Assembly (NCBI GenBank): GCA_947451145.1
Contig: CANFXW010000008.1
Coordinates: 82,619-146,618 of the forward strand
Reading direction: 5' to 3'
Length of the DNA stretch: 64,000 nucleotides
Origin: Sphingomonadaceae bacterium
Lineage (GTDB): Bacteria; Pseudomonadota; Alphaproteobacteria; Sphingomonadales; Sphingomonadaceae
Of this stretch, positions 8,626 to 17,179 are shown piece by piece. The position numbers and the translations under genes were made by a program. Position 1 is the stretch's first letter. Each line of letters begins with the position of its first letter. The notes beneath the pieces are model-generated. The model ran no database searches and was not told the DNA's origin. It saw nothing but the letters and a program-made list of their open reading frames with translations.

Positions 8626-9812
8626 GCGCCGCGCTCCGCCGAAAATGCGCCGTTGGCAGAGAGTTCATCGGCATCGAAGCCGAGTTCGTGCAGGATTGCC
8701 GCGTTGTCTGCCCCGGCTGCTCCAGCGGCGCGCGGCTTGGCCGTGGTCATGCCGCCCAGCTGGAACGGCAAGCCCAGCTGGACGAGCGGCTGTTCCTGCC
8801 CTTCCAGCGGCACCTCCACCACCATGCCGCGCGCCCGGTTATGCGGGTGAACTAGCGCTTCAGCGGGAGAAAAGACCGGCATCACCTGCGTATCCGCCGC
8901 TGATAGCAGTACATGCCATTCGTCGCGCGAGCGGGTGAGGAACAGCGCGGCCAGTTCGGCATGCATTCGCGGATGTTCGGCATAGTTGTGCTGAAGCGCG
9001 GCGAATTCCGGCTTGCCCACCGCATCGCAGAACCGCTGCCAATAGGCGGGTTCCATGTCAGTAGTGCAGAGATAGCCGCCATCGGCGCAGAGCCAGACCC
9101 CGCCCTTGGGGTGCCATGCACCAAGCTGGGGCAAGTCCGCCGGATCATCGTGCCTCCCCATGCCGACCAACAGCAGCGGCATCGAGGCGTCCGACATCGC
9201 CACATCGATAAGGCTGCCGCGCCCGCTGCGCTCCCGCCCCTGCAGCGCCAGCAGAAGCGCAATGGTCGCATGGGCGCCGGTGAGCACATCGGCCACCTGC
9301 AAGCCCGGAAGCGAGGGCGTGGGCAGTCCATTGAGCCGTGACAGCGCGCCCGCCAGCGCCAGCGCTGCCGGATCGTGCCCGGCCTTGCCCGAAAGCGGTC
9401 CGGTCTGTCCGGCGAAGCTGACCGAGAGATAGATCAGCCGCGGGTTGAGCGAGGCCAAGGCATCAAAGCCAAGCCCCATCGCCGCCATCACGCCGGGCCG
9501 GTAATCCTCGATCAGCACGTCGGCCCCGGCGATCAGCTTTTCCAGCACCGGGCGGGCGGCTGTACTGCCGGGATTGATCATCAGGCTGCGCTTGTTGCGC
9601 GAATAGGTCGGGCGGGCGCGGCGGCGAGCGGCCTTGGCCGGGTCTTCGTCGCGGCCGAACATCGCTTCCTGCTTGGCGATCTCGCGCGGGTGTTCGATGC
9701 GGATGACATCGGCGCCCATGTCGGCGGCGATCCAGCTGGCATAGGCGCCGGGCAGGAAGCGCGAGAAATCGACGATCTTCAGGCCGGAGAGGGCCAATTC
9801 AGGCGCGGGCAT
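8622..9812 (-). CDS. Family III CoA-transferase, copy 2 of the operon
   Basis: 396 residues from the ATG at 9812 (MPAPELALSGLKIVDFSRFL), which overlaps the end of the dehydratase gene by 14 bases. A longer frame upstream exists but is a shadow of the dehydratase. Family III features are seen: IRIEHPRE, IEDYRPGVMAAMGLGFDAL, and probable nucleophile Asp175 in LQVADVLTGAHAT. The stretch PAKAARRRARPTYSRNKRS is more basic than in its two neighbours and the glycine-rich loop differs, so it is the most divergent of the three copies. Confidence 0.87.
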   Translation of the reverse strand: MPAPELALSGLKIVDFSRFLPGAYASWIAADMGADVIRIEHPREIAKQEAMFGRDEDPAKAARRRARPTYSRNKRSLMINPGSTAARPVLEKLIAGADVLIEDYRPGVMAAMGLGFDALASLNPRLIYLSVSFAGQTGPLSGKAGHDPAALALAGALSRLNGLPTPSLPGLQVADVLTGAHATIALLLALQGRERSGRGSLIDVAMSDASMPLLLVGMGRHDDPADLPQLGAWHPKGGVWLCADGGYLCTTDMEPAYWQRFCDAVGKPEFAALQHNYAEHPRMHAELAALFLTRSRDEWHVLLSAADTQVMPVFSPAEALVHPHNRARGMVVEVPLEGQEQPLVQLGLPFQLGGMTTAKPRAAGAAGADNAAILHELGFDADELSANGAFSAERGA

Positions 9813-12177
9813 GGCGTTGCTCTGCCCGCGCAGTCGCCGGACCTTCGATGAAGGCAGTGATCTCCGCCTCGATCGCCTCGGCGTCTTCACCTTCGCGGTT
9901 GAAGTTGTCGGCGGTGAGTTCGAGTACCGGATAGCCCGCCGCCCGCAGTGCCCGCACCACGAAGGGATCGGCGTCCTGCAGGGCAACCACAGCATCGACC
10001 GCATGGGTATTGGCCTCATGCACATGCCAAGGCCCGGCCCATGTCGGCATTCGCAGTTCGTCGCCCATGCACACCACCCGGCTGGCCAGCGCGCGCAGCG
10101 GATCGCGCCCGCCGGAAAGATCGCGGATATAGCCATCTGCGGCAAGCGCGAGATACATCGACCAGACAAAGATCGCGCCGTGGCTTTCTTCCCACTTCTG
10201 GTAAAAGCTCATTTCGCTCCACAGGCCGCGCCCTACCCACATAAGTCGGATACGTTCGTTGGGGCAAGCACCCAGCCCGGCATCGACCCGCGCCTTGACC
10301 TCGTCGTGAAAAGCCTTCGCTGCGTCGCGTGCCCATACCGTGCCGCGATGCCACTGCGGAACCATGGTGGCTGGCATGGAATCGACCACGCCGATCGGAG
10401 CGGGCACGGTGCGGGCAACGAGTTCCCGGGTCTTGCGGTAATATTCCTCCTGCTCGTTCACCAGCGCCATCACCCCGGCAAAGCGCGCCTCGTCAAAGGT
10501 GCGCCCGGTTTTGGCTTCGATGCGGCCAATCACCTCGCGCATTTCGGCAACCATCAGATCGACGCGCTCGGTTTCGACCGCCTCTTCCCAGTTACCCGGC
10601 AGCTGGTCCCACCAGTCGGAATAGAGATCGGGGCGTGGATCGATGGTGCGCTCGTAAACGAAACAATCCGCGCCGATTTCGCCCGCCCATTGCTCGAAGA
10701 TCTTGAGCGTAGGGTCTGACGAAGCGACGGCATGGATAAAATCGGGCTTGGGCAATCCTCCCCACGGCGCGTTTTCGGCGTCGTCGTCAAAAGCGGCGGC
10801 TAGGCCTTGCGCCGAATAGGCCTCGACGTCGCTGGGGTAGTCATGCTCACGCAGCAGCCCCTGATAACGGCGGCTTTGCTGTTTGGCGGCGACGATCGAG
10901 GCCCACCACTGGTTGACCACGAAAGGCACGTCCATCGCTCGCAGAATTTCCTGCGGGGCATTGGCGTTGACCACCGCGAAGGGCGAGCCATCGGCCACGG
11001 CCTTGCGGACCGAAGCGAACCAGTCGCGTTGCCAGGCGTTGACGTCGGCGGTGGAGGTCAGCGACTTGCGGCTGCGGGCATTGGCGGGCGGGCGCGGTTT
11101 GGCAGACGCTGGCTTTGGTGCGGCAGGCTTTGGGGCAGGGGCCCCCAGAGGTTGACCGGCGAGCAGTACGGCAATCTTGGCGCGGAAGGACTCATCCCCG
11201 TGGCTCTTGCATCGCAGTGCGGCAAACGCTTGTCCGGCTGGTAGTGCGCGCTTCAGCGCAGCCACATCCCAAGGAGCGGCTTCATCGCCATCGATGGATA
11301 GATGCAGGACGAGACCGGGCGCGAGCGCTTCGACCTGATCAGCTGTCCAGCGCCCGATCCGCTGCGGTGAATCGACGCGGGCGGGCAGGCTTTCCGGCTG
11401 GCCCCAGCCGTGAGCCTCGCCAATGACTGTCGCAGCGCAGCTCTCGATGGCGCGGTAGAGTTCGGTGTCTTCGTGCGCGGTGCCGCAGACAAACACGGTC
11501 TTGCCAATTGGTTCCGCAATCAGCTGCTTCGTACCGAGTGCCTCCAAGGCAGGCAGGCATTCCGCATGTGGCAGGATCGCGCAAGCACCGGTAACCTGCA
11601 GGAAGTCTGCACCGCTGATCTGCCCGGTGCGGCGCAGTAAACCTATCTGGCCCAGCAACGCGTTCTGGGTATCAAGCGCATGGGTTGCCGCCGCGATGGC
11701 AGTGTCGGCTGGCCGGTCGCCGCCAAGCGTCACCAGCCAGTCATCCAGCTGGGCCAGCCGCGCTGCGTTGTATTCGCGTGATGCGGACCGGTCGAGGTGC
11801 AACAGGTCGCAGAAGTGAACGTGCCGTGGCACTGGTTCGCCCAGCCTGCCCAGCTCTCGCAAGGCAGCGAAGATCTGCGGCTGCTCGGCATCGGCCTGGG
11901 TGATCAGCACCGGCACTTCGGGGTATTTCGGATCGATCAGCGCTTCGAGCAACCGTCGCCCGCGTGGGCCCATTTCTGCCGCACCCATAATAGCATCGGC
12001 GCGCGGGGTTGCCGCAAGGCGCGGGGCAACGAGGCGGATCGGCTGGAAACCGGCGGCGACCAGCCGGGCGCGCGGGGCATCATAGCCCAGCGTGCGGATC
12101 GGTTTTCGCCCTTCAGCAAGCGCCCGTTCCACCTCGGCATCGGGATTGGCGTAGGCCTTGCGAAACAGGTCAAGCAT
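9799..12177 (-). CDS. Tandem-domain 2-hydroxyacyl-CoA dehydratase-like protein
   Basis: 792 residues, about twice the length of one dehydratase subunit. Two copies of the HgdB/FldC-like fold are visible: residues ~1-330 (GYDAPRARLVAAGFQPIRL; IGKTVFVCGTAHED) and ~370-792 (MDVPFVVNQWWASIVAAKQQ; ITAFIEG ending), joined by an Ala/Pro/Lys-rich linker. The classical enzymes are heterodimers that remove water from 2-hydroxyacyl-CoA using [4Fe-4S] clusters and an ATP-driven activator. By eye the cluster cysteines are not conserved here: the second half has ASSDPTLK and ALQDADPF where Cys-containing segments are expected. No activator gene is nearby. The start overlaps the upstream CoA-transferase stop (TGATG). 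Family assignment is good; dehydratase activity is uncertain. Confidence 0.75.
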   Translation of the reverse strand: MLDLFRKAYANPDAEVERALAEGRKPIRTLGYDAPRARLVAAGFQPIRLVAPRLAATPRADAIMGAAEMGPRGRRLLEALIDPKYPEVPVLITQADAEQPQIFAALRELGRLGEPVPRHVHFCDLLHLDRSASREYNAARLAQLDDWLVTLGGDRPADTAIAAATHALDTQNALLGQIGLLRRTGQISGADFLQVTGACAILPHAECLPALEALGTKQLIAEPIGKTVFVCGTAHEDTELYRAIESCAATVIGEAHGWGQPESLPARVDSPQRIGRWTADQVEALAPGLVLHLSIDGDEAAPWDVAALKRALPAGQAFAALRCKSHGDESFRAKIAVLLAGQPLGAPAPKPAAPKPASAKPRPPANARSRKSLTSTADVNAWQRDWFASVRKAVADGSPFAVVNANAPQEILRAMDVPFVVNQWWASIVAAKQQSRRYQGLLREHDYPSDVEAYSAQGLAAAFDDDAENAPWGGLPKPDFIHAVASSDPTLKIFEQWAGEIGADCFVYERTIDPRPDLYSDWWDQLPGNWEEAVETERVDLMVAEMREVIGRIEAKTGRTFDEARFAGVMALVNEQEEYYRKTRELVARTVPAPIGVVDSMPATMVPQWHRGTVWARDAAKAFHDEVKARVDAGLGACPNERIRLMWVGRGLWSEMSFYQKWEESHGAIFVWSMYLALAADGYIRDLSGGRDPLRALASRVVCMGDELRMPTWAGPWHVHEANTHAVDAVVALQDADPFVVRALRAAGYPVLELTADNFNREGEDAEAIEAEITAFIEGPATARAEQRHARA

Positions 12178-13427
12178 CAGATTGCGCCTGCAGCCTTCAG
12201 CGCGGAGATCTGATCCTCGTCATAGCCCAGGAAGTCACGGAAGACCTGCTCGTTATGCTCGCCGATGTGGACCGGCAAGGCATCGTCGAACCCGGTTGTC
12301 GCGCCTGAAAACTGGATCGGCACGCCTGCGGTCCGGAGGTCTATGCTCGAGCGGTACTTCGGATGCTTCACCGCCATGGTTTCTGCCCGGGCGACGACGC
12401 GTGGATCGACCAATGCGTCCTCCGGATGGCGCACGGGGGCGACGGGAACGCCCTGAGCCTCTAGGCTGCGCACCACTTCGACCAGCGGCAATTGGCGCGA
12501 CCAATCGTTGATCGTCGCTTCGAGCACTGTGGCGTTGGCAACCCGCGCATCGCGGCTGGCAAAGCGAGGGTCGTCGGAAAGCTCGGGCTGGCCCATGGCG
12601 GCAAAAAGCCCGCGGGCCAGCGGCTCGTGAACCGCAACCACCGCGACATAACCGTCAGCGCATTCGAACACACCGAAGGGAGAAAGCCGCTGGACGGTGA
12701 GGCCAGTGCGCGAAGGCATGCCTGCCGCCGCCATGGCCGACCAGTTCTCGATGGCGACAAAGCTGGTCAGCGCGCCGAGCATCGAAACATCGACATGCTG
12801 GCCGATCCCGGTGTTGTGCCGCTGCTCGATGGCCGCAAGGATGCCGATAACGGTGAACACCGGGGCCAACATATCGGCAATCGGAATGCCGATCCGCACC
12901 GGTGGGTGGCCAGGTTCGCCGCTGGTGAACATCGCGCCGGACAGCGCCTGAATGATCACATCCATCGCCTTGCCGTCGCGGTCAGTGGCGCCGAAGCCGG
13001 AAAGCGATGCGAATACCACGCGCGGGTTCACAGCCTTGCAGGCCTGATAGCCGATGCCGAGCCGGTCTGCGGTGCCTGCGGTGAAGTTCTCGACGACAAT
13101 GTCTGCCTTTTTCACCAGATCGAAGTAGACGGCGCGGCCTGCTTCACTCTTGAGATCGAGCGAAACGCCGTATTTGCCGCGCGCCCGGGTGAGGTGCGAG
13201 ATCGAGATATCATCCTCGTGGCGCCGCTCGACGATCACGCCGTCGCGGCCGACATAGGGGCTGTTCTCGCGCGCAAGGTCGCCGCCTTTCGGCTCCTCAA
13301 CTTTGATCACCTTGGCGCCGAGCCCGGCGAGCAGCATGGTCGCATAAGGCCCGGCGAGCGCGCGCGTCAGGTCGATCACGGTCAGCCCTTCGAGCGGCCT
13401 GTGCATGAGGTCGCTGCCGTTGCTCAT
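12177..13427 (-). CDS. Family III CoA-transferase, copy 1 of the operon
   Basis: 416 residues. Family III features include LEGLTVIDLTRALAGPYATM, IKVEEPKGGDLAREN, IVVENFTAGTADRLGIGY and probable nucleophile Asp185 in IGIPIADMLAPVF. Start ATG at 13427 overlaps the TRAP binding-protein stop (ATGA); ATG at 13406 is an alternative. It is closest in layout to formyl-CoA/succinyl-CoA transferases of carboxylic-acid catabolism. Placed directly after the three TRAP genes, it is a good candidate for the enzyme that activates the imported acid. Confidence 0.9.
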   Translation of the reverse strand: MSNGSDLMHRPLEGLTVIDLTRALAGPYATMLLAGLGAKVIKVEEPKGGDLARENSPYVGRDGVIVERRHEDDISISHLTRARGKYGVSLDLKSEAGRAVYFDLVKKADIVVENFTAGTADRLGIGYQACKAVNPRVVFASLSGFGATDRDGKAMDVIIQALSGAMFTSGEPGHPPVRIGIPIADMLAPVFTVIGILAAIEQRHNTGIGQHVDVSMLGALTSFVAIENWSAMAAAGMPSRTGLTVQRLSPFGVFECADGYVAVVAVHEPLARGLFAAMGQPELSDDPRFASRDARVANATVLEATINDWSRQLPLVEVVRSLEAQGVPVAPVRHPEDALVDPRVVARAETMAVKHPKYRSSIDLRTAGVPIQFSGATTGFDDALPVHIGEHNEQVFRDFLGYDEDQISALKAAGAI

Positions 13428-14482
13428 TTTACTACTCCATTGAATTGGTGCGCCGGGCAGCTTGGCTTGCCATTGGCGATAAGGCGCTGGGCCTCTCGGA
13501 AAACGGGCTCGCCATCCAGCCCTACCGCAGCAAGACGGTGCGCTTGGTCGAGCGCAAATCGGTTATAGAGCGCATCAAGCTTGCGCTGTTCTTCCTCAGG
13601 GAAGGGTATCATTTCCACACCGTGGCCCGATGCATATTCAATGCCTGCCTTTTCGGAGCTGGTGATCTGCTCGCCCAGCGCCTTTTCCCAGACGCCTTTC
13701 GATCCGGCGACGAGATCGCGCAGATCTGGCGGCAGGCGCTTCCAAGCTGCGTCTGACATGGCCCGCGCCGGATAGCCGCCTCGGCTGAAGCGCAGGGTGG
13801 TGAAATGGTGGGCAACCTCGGCAAAGTGGAGGCTCTTGATCGTGTCGGCGGGCGCTACCACGCCGTCGATCACACCCTTGGCCAGCGCCGAATAGACCTC
13901 GCCCATTGGCATGTTGACCGGATCGGCGCCCAGTGCGCGCAGCACATCGATGGCATCGCTCTGCGCACGCAGGCGCAGGCCCTTGAGGTCGGCAAGGGTA
14001 TGTACGGGCTTTGAACGGGTGAGTACGCCGGGGAAGTTTCCGCCCTGCACCGCCAGCACGTGCAGGCCTGCCAGTTCATTGTCGAATTCGGGAAATTTGG
14101 CCGCCAGACAGTCGTAAACGGCAACCTGATCGTCTATCGATGCCACGCCGCCGTAAAAGCCTGATTGCGCCCGCAGCATGTGGGCACCGCCGCGCGCATA
14201 GATTGGCGTGATCAGGCCTATATCTGCCAGGCCATGGCGGATTTCGATCATGCTCATGTCCGAACTGATCAGCGATCCCGACCAGAAGGTGCGAAAGGCA
14301 ATCCGGCCGTGGCTCGCGGCCTCGATATGCTTCATCCAGACAGTATCGGACTTGCTGAAGGGATGGCCCGGTGGATAGGGGCTGGCGAAAGTCAGGGTGA
14401 CCTCAGCCTGCTTGTGCTGCGGTGCGCAGGCGGCGATCACAAGGCTCAAGGCCAGGCTCAGGAGGGCGCGCATCGGGTTCAT
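13424..14482 (-). CDS. TRAP transporter solute-binding lipoprotein (DctP family)
   Basis: 352 residues with a lipoprotein signal (LLSLALSLVIAAC, Cys19), so it is probably anchored in the periplasm. The mature part begins VTLTFASPYPPGHPFSKSDTVWMKHIEAAS and contains GLRLRAQSDAIDVLRALGADPVNMPMGEVYSALAKGVIDG (interrupted here only for description: two adjacent segments), the usual DctP ligand-contact region. These proteins bind organic acids and deliver them to DctQM. An Arg in the LRLRAQ segment is the expected carboxylate ligand. The start overlaps the DctM stop by 4 bases. Confidence 0.92.
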   Translation of the reverse strand: MNPMRALLSLALSLVIAACAPQHKQAEVTLTFASPYPPGHPFSKSDTVWMKHIEAASHGRIAFRTFWSGSLISSDMSMIEIRHGLADIGLITPIYARGGAHMLRAQSGFYGGVASIDDQVAVYDCLAAKFPEFDNELAGLHVLAVQGGNFPGVLTRSKPVHTLADLKGLRLRAQSDAIDVLRALGADPVNMPMGEVYSALAKGVIDGVVAPADTIKSLHFAEVAHHFTTLRFSRGGYPARAMSDAAWKRLPPDLRDLVAGSKGVWEKALGEQITSSEKAGIEYASGHGVEMIPFPEEEQRKLDALYNRFALDQAHRLAAVGLDGEPVFREAQRLIANGKPSCPAHQFNGVVK

Positions 14483-15786
14483 CCTGCTAGCATCCCGGGT
14501 AGCCAGAGGGCCATTGCCGGAACCGCAATCAACAGGCCAAGGTGGAGGAAATCGGCAATGAGGAAAGAGATAACCCCGCGGAAAATCGTGCCAAGTGACA
14601 GATCTTTGGCAATGCCCTGTATTACGAATATGTTCATGCCGAGCGGCGGATGGACAAAGCCGATCTCCATTGCCCGGACCAGAAAGATGCCGAACCAGAT
14701 CGGACTATAGCCCAGATGCACCGCAATCGGCAGGAAGATCGGCGTGGTCAGCAGCATGAGCGCCACACCATCGAGGAATGAGCCCAGCAGCAGCAGCACC
14801 AGCGCCATCGCGACAATCGCGAGGGCAGGACTGGCGTGGAGATCGGTTACCGTGGCCGAAAGCGCTTCAGTGATCCCGGTCACGCTGATGAATGCGGCAA
14901 AGACGAGCGCACCGATAATCACGACATAGATCATACCAGCCGTGCGCAGGGTGGCGCGGATTGCATCGGTCAGCGTCCCCAGCGAAAATCCACCGCGGAA
15001 AGTCAGCAGCAGAAGAGCGCCGACCACGCCGACGGAAGCAGCTTCGGTCGGGGTGAACCAGCCGACCATCAGTCCGCCAATGACGAACAGTATCAACAGA
15101 AAGATATCGATCACCTTGCGCAGCGCGGGCAGGCGATCGCGCCATGCGACGCGGGCCGTAGCTGGTCCGAGCGCCGGGTTGAATGCGCACAGCAGGACGA
15201 TCGTCAGCAGATAACTGATAGCCTGGGTAATGCCGGGAACGATGGCTGCGGCGAAGAGCTTGCCGATCGATTGCTCGGCGATGATGCCAAAGACGATCAG
15301 GGCGCCTGATGGCGGCGTCAATGATCCCAATGTGCCGCCTGCTGCCAGGGCGCCCGAGGCAAAGCCGGGATGATAATTTGCCTTGCGCATTTCGGGCAGG
15401 GCAACCGAGCTGATTGTAGCCACAGTGGCGAGGCTTGAGCCGCTGATCGCGCCAAAGCCCGCGCAGCCGCCAATTGACGCCAGCGCCAGTCCGCCGCGCC
15501 GGTGGCCGACAAATTTTGCCGCCACATCAAAGAAATCGCGGCTGGCCCCTGCGGCGAAGCAGATATGCGCCATCAGCAGGAACAGAGGTAGGACGCCAAG
15601 TTCGTACTTCGAAATGATCTCGAACGAGACGACACCGCCCTTGATCAGCGCGGCTTCGGGCGAGATCATCAGCGCCAACCCACCCAAGCCAACCAGCAGC
15701 AGACCAACCCCGATCGGCACGCGCAGCGCCAGCAAGACAAGCAGGATGACGACACCCAGCAGGCCAATGGTTTCGGGTGCGATCAT
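14479..15786 (-). CDS. TRAP transporter large permease (DctM family)
   Basis: 435 residues, almost entirely hydrophobic with about 12 membrane segments, the usual length of DctM. Typical features include the N-terminal LLALRVPIGVGLLLVGLGGLAL, GGTLGSLTPPSGALIVFGI (the TPPS motif near the sodium/substrate sites) and VHPPLGMNIFVIQGIA near the C-terminus. It imports the acid captured by the binding protein using the sodium gradient. It overlaps the genes on both sides by 4 bases, so the three subunits are translationally coupled. Confidence 0.95.
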   Translation of the reverse strand: MIAPETIGLLGVVILLVLLALRVPIGVGLLLVGLGGLALMISPEAALIKGGVVSFEIISKYELGVLPLFLLMAHICFAAGASRDFFDVAAKFVGHRRGGLALASIGGCAGFGAISGSSLATVATISSVALPEMRKANYHPGFASGALAAGGTLGSLTPPSGALIVFGIIAEQSIGKLFAAAIVPGITQAISYLLTIVLLCAFNPALGPATARVAWRDRLPALRKVIDIFLLILFVIGGLMVGWFTPTEAASVGVVGALLLLTFRGGFSLGTLTDAIRATLRTAGMIYVVIIGALVFAAFISVTGITEALSATVTDLHASPALAIVAMALVLLLLGSFLDGVALMLLTTPIFLPIAVHLGYSPIWFGIFLVRAMEIGFVHPPLGMNIFVIQGIAKDLSLGTIFRGVISFLIADFLHLGLLIAVPAMALWLPGMLAG

Positions 15787-16325
15787 GGATAGGCCTCATC
15801 CGGTGCGGCCCGAAAGGCGAGGCGGAAGAAACGCAGGGCAATCAGCAGCGCGAACACGATCCAGATCGCACGCAGCCAGCGCAGCGGAATATGTAGCAGT
15901 TCGGTCTGTTCAAAGCCGTTCCACAGATCGCTCGCCACCCAGGCCGATCCCGCGGCGAGGGCCAGAAATGTCAGGCCGCTGACAAAGCTGGCCGCGCGGC
16001 CCAGTCGTGCTGCCGCGCTTGGTGAAAGGCGCTCGGCAACGATGTGCACCGAAGCATGGCCACCGCAAATCGTGGTGATCAACATGGCAGAGGTGGTGAG
16101 CAGGACCACGGCGCCTTGCACCAGCTCGATCGATCCCAACAGGTGCAATCCCGTATGGCGTCCTGCCACGGCGATGGCATCAGTTGCCGTAGCAGCCATC
16201 AATCCGAAACCGCCCAAAGTATAGGCAGCACTTGCCAGCCAGCCGCGTCCGGCGCCCGAATTGGCAGCCGTCCGGTCGCTGACGTCCGACAGGATTTCAT
16301 CCGGTGTTGCCGGTTGTTGCATCAT
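15783..16325 (-). CDS. TRAP transporter small permease (DctQ family)
   Basis: 180 residues with four membrane segments: about 30-50, 70-95 (LLTTSAMLITTICGGHASVHIVAERLS contains the conserved Q-region helix), 110-130 and 150-170. This is the helper subunit of the TRAP permease. ATG at 16325 or 16322 are both possible starts. It is the first gene of the eight-gene leftward operon; its promoter region is shared with the divergent MarR gene. Confidence 0.88.
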   Translation of the reverse strand: MMQQPATPDEILSDVSDRTAANSGAGRGWLASAAYTLGGFGLMAATATDAIAVAGRHTGLHLLGSIELVQGAVVLLTTSAMLITTICGGHASVHIVAERLSPSAAARLGRAASFVSGLTFLALAAGSAWVASDLWNGFEQTELLHIPLRWLRAIWIVFALLIALRFFRLAFRAAPDEAYP

Positions 16326-16394
16326 GTCCTCTCGCTCTTCTGATCCGGCCGATGGTTGACATAGCCGGACCCCGGTCGTCTAATGAACCGAAGA

Positions 16395-16432
16395 TTCAGA
16401 TTGTAGAATAATTCAACTATATTTCCTGTCAA
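16395..16432. promoter_or_regulatory. Overlapping divergent promoters with an embedded palindromic operator
   Basis: Leftward promoter for the TRAP operon: TTGACA (16427-16432 on the minus strand), 16-base spacer, TATTCT (16405-16410). Rightward promoter for the MarR gene: TTCAGA (16395-16400), 17-base spacer, TATATT (16418-16423). Between and over them lies TTGTAGAATAATTCAACTA (16401-16419), an imperfect palindrome with 7 of 9 pairs matched around 16410. A MarR dimer binding here would block both promoters. A related palindrome occurs at 16977. Confidence 0.6.
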
Positions 16433-16452
16433 CAAAATGAGTGAAATCGGCG

Positions 16453-16950
16453 ATGAGTGTCCTCCCCAGTGCTGCCAACCGCCAGGATGAAGTCAGAAGT
16501 GACCACCTTCGGCTCGGCCGACTGGGCAATTTTGTCGGCTTCCGTCTGCGCCGGGTGCAAAACCAGCTCTCGCGCATTTTCGCGAACGAAACCGCCGGAC
16601 AAGGACTGCGTCAGGGCCTGTTTTCGTCGCTAGCGATCATCAGCGCCAATCCGGGTATCTCGCAAAGCGAGCTTTCGCGCGAAGTGGGGCTGGACAAGTC
16701 GGTCACTGTGACGATGGTCGATGAAATGGAGAAATATGGCTGGGCCGAGCGTCGCCGATCGAGCCATGATCGCCGCCGCCATGCGCTCTATGTTACGCCT
16801 GCCGGAGAGATTCGCCTGAACGAATTGTTCGCCATCATGGAGCAGACCGAGTCTGCAGCTCTGCATCAGCTTTCCGATGGCGAGATGCAGATGCTGAGCG
16901 AACTGCTTGACCGGATGTACGACGCAATCGTGCGCGAGAATGGCATCTAG
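16453..16950 (+). CDS. MarR-family transcriptional regulator
   Basis: 165 residues from ATG 16453; GTG at 16441 is an alternative and neither has a strong Shine-Dalgarno sequence. The winged-helix core is visible: ISQSELSREVGLDKSVTVTMVDEMEKYGWAERRRSSHDRRRHALYV is the recognition helix plus wing (given as adjacent segments), with the DRR motif of MarR wings. MarR dimers usually repress neighbouring genes and release DNA on binding a small aromatic or CoA-linked ligand. Its position, divergent from the TRAP/CoA-transferase operon and next to the TonB receptor, makes it the likely regulator of both. Confidence 0.9.
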   Translation: MSVLPSAANRQDEVRSDHLRLGRLGNFVGFRLRRVQNQLSRIFANETAGQGLRQGLFSSLAIISANPGISQSELSREVGLDKSVTVTMVDEMEKYGWAERRRSSHDRRRHALYVTPAGEIRLNELFAIMEQTESAALHQLSDGEMQMLSELLDRMYDAIVRENGI

Positions 16951-16976
16951 CCTTTCTAACCGGTCGGCTACTGGGA

Positions 16977-16995
16977 TAGTTGACTTTCTCCACTA
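16977..16995. promoter_or_regulatory. Second MarR-type palindrome, upstream of the TonB receptor gene
   Basis: TAGTTGACTTTCTCCACTA has outer arms TAGTtGA and TCcACTA matched at 6 of 7 positions. It agrees with the reverse complement of the 16401-16419 site at 14 of 19 positions. It overlaps a TTGACT that could act as a -35 box for the receptor gene, whose ATG is about 185 bases further on. Confidence 0.5.
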
Positions 16996-17179
16996 ATTGC
17001 GGAACACATAGGCTGTCCTGAGGGTGTAAGCGCCTTCATCGGTGCGCCACAACGGCGACTGAGGGGCAGTGGAGAGTGTGATTCGCCTGAATTCGGCATG
17101 GCTCAAACCGGCCTGCTCACACCTCTCCCCGGCCCGGGTAATCGGTTCAGGTAACGCTTTCGAGCGGGAGGAAAAGACT

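Noticed and set aside
9813..10169. N-terminal extension of CoA-transferase copy 2
   Set aside because: It overlaps the dehydratase coding region out of frame and is Arg/Pro/Ser-rich; the family start fits ATG 9812.
12492..13568. 358-residue open frame on the plus strand
   Set aside because: Antisense shadow of a CoA-transferase gene, typical of GC-rich DNA; no domain features.
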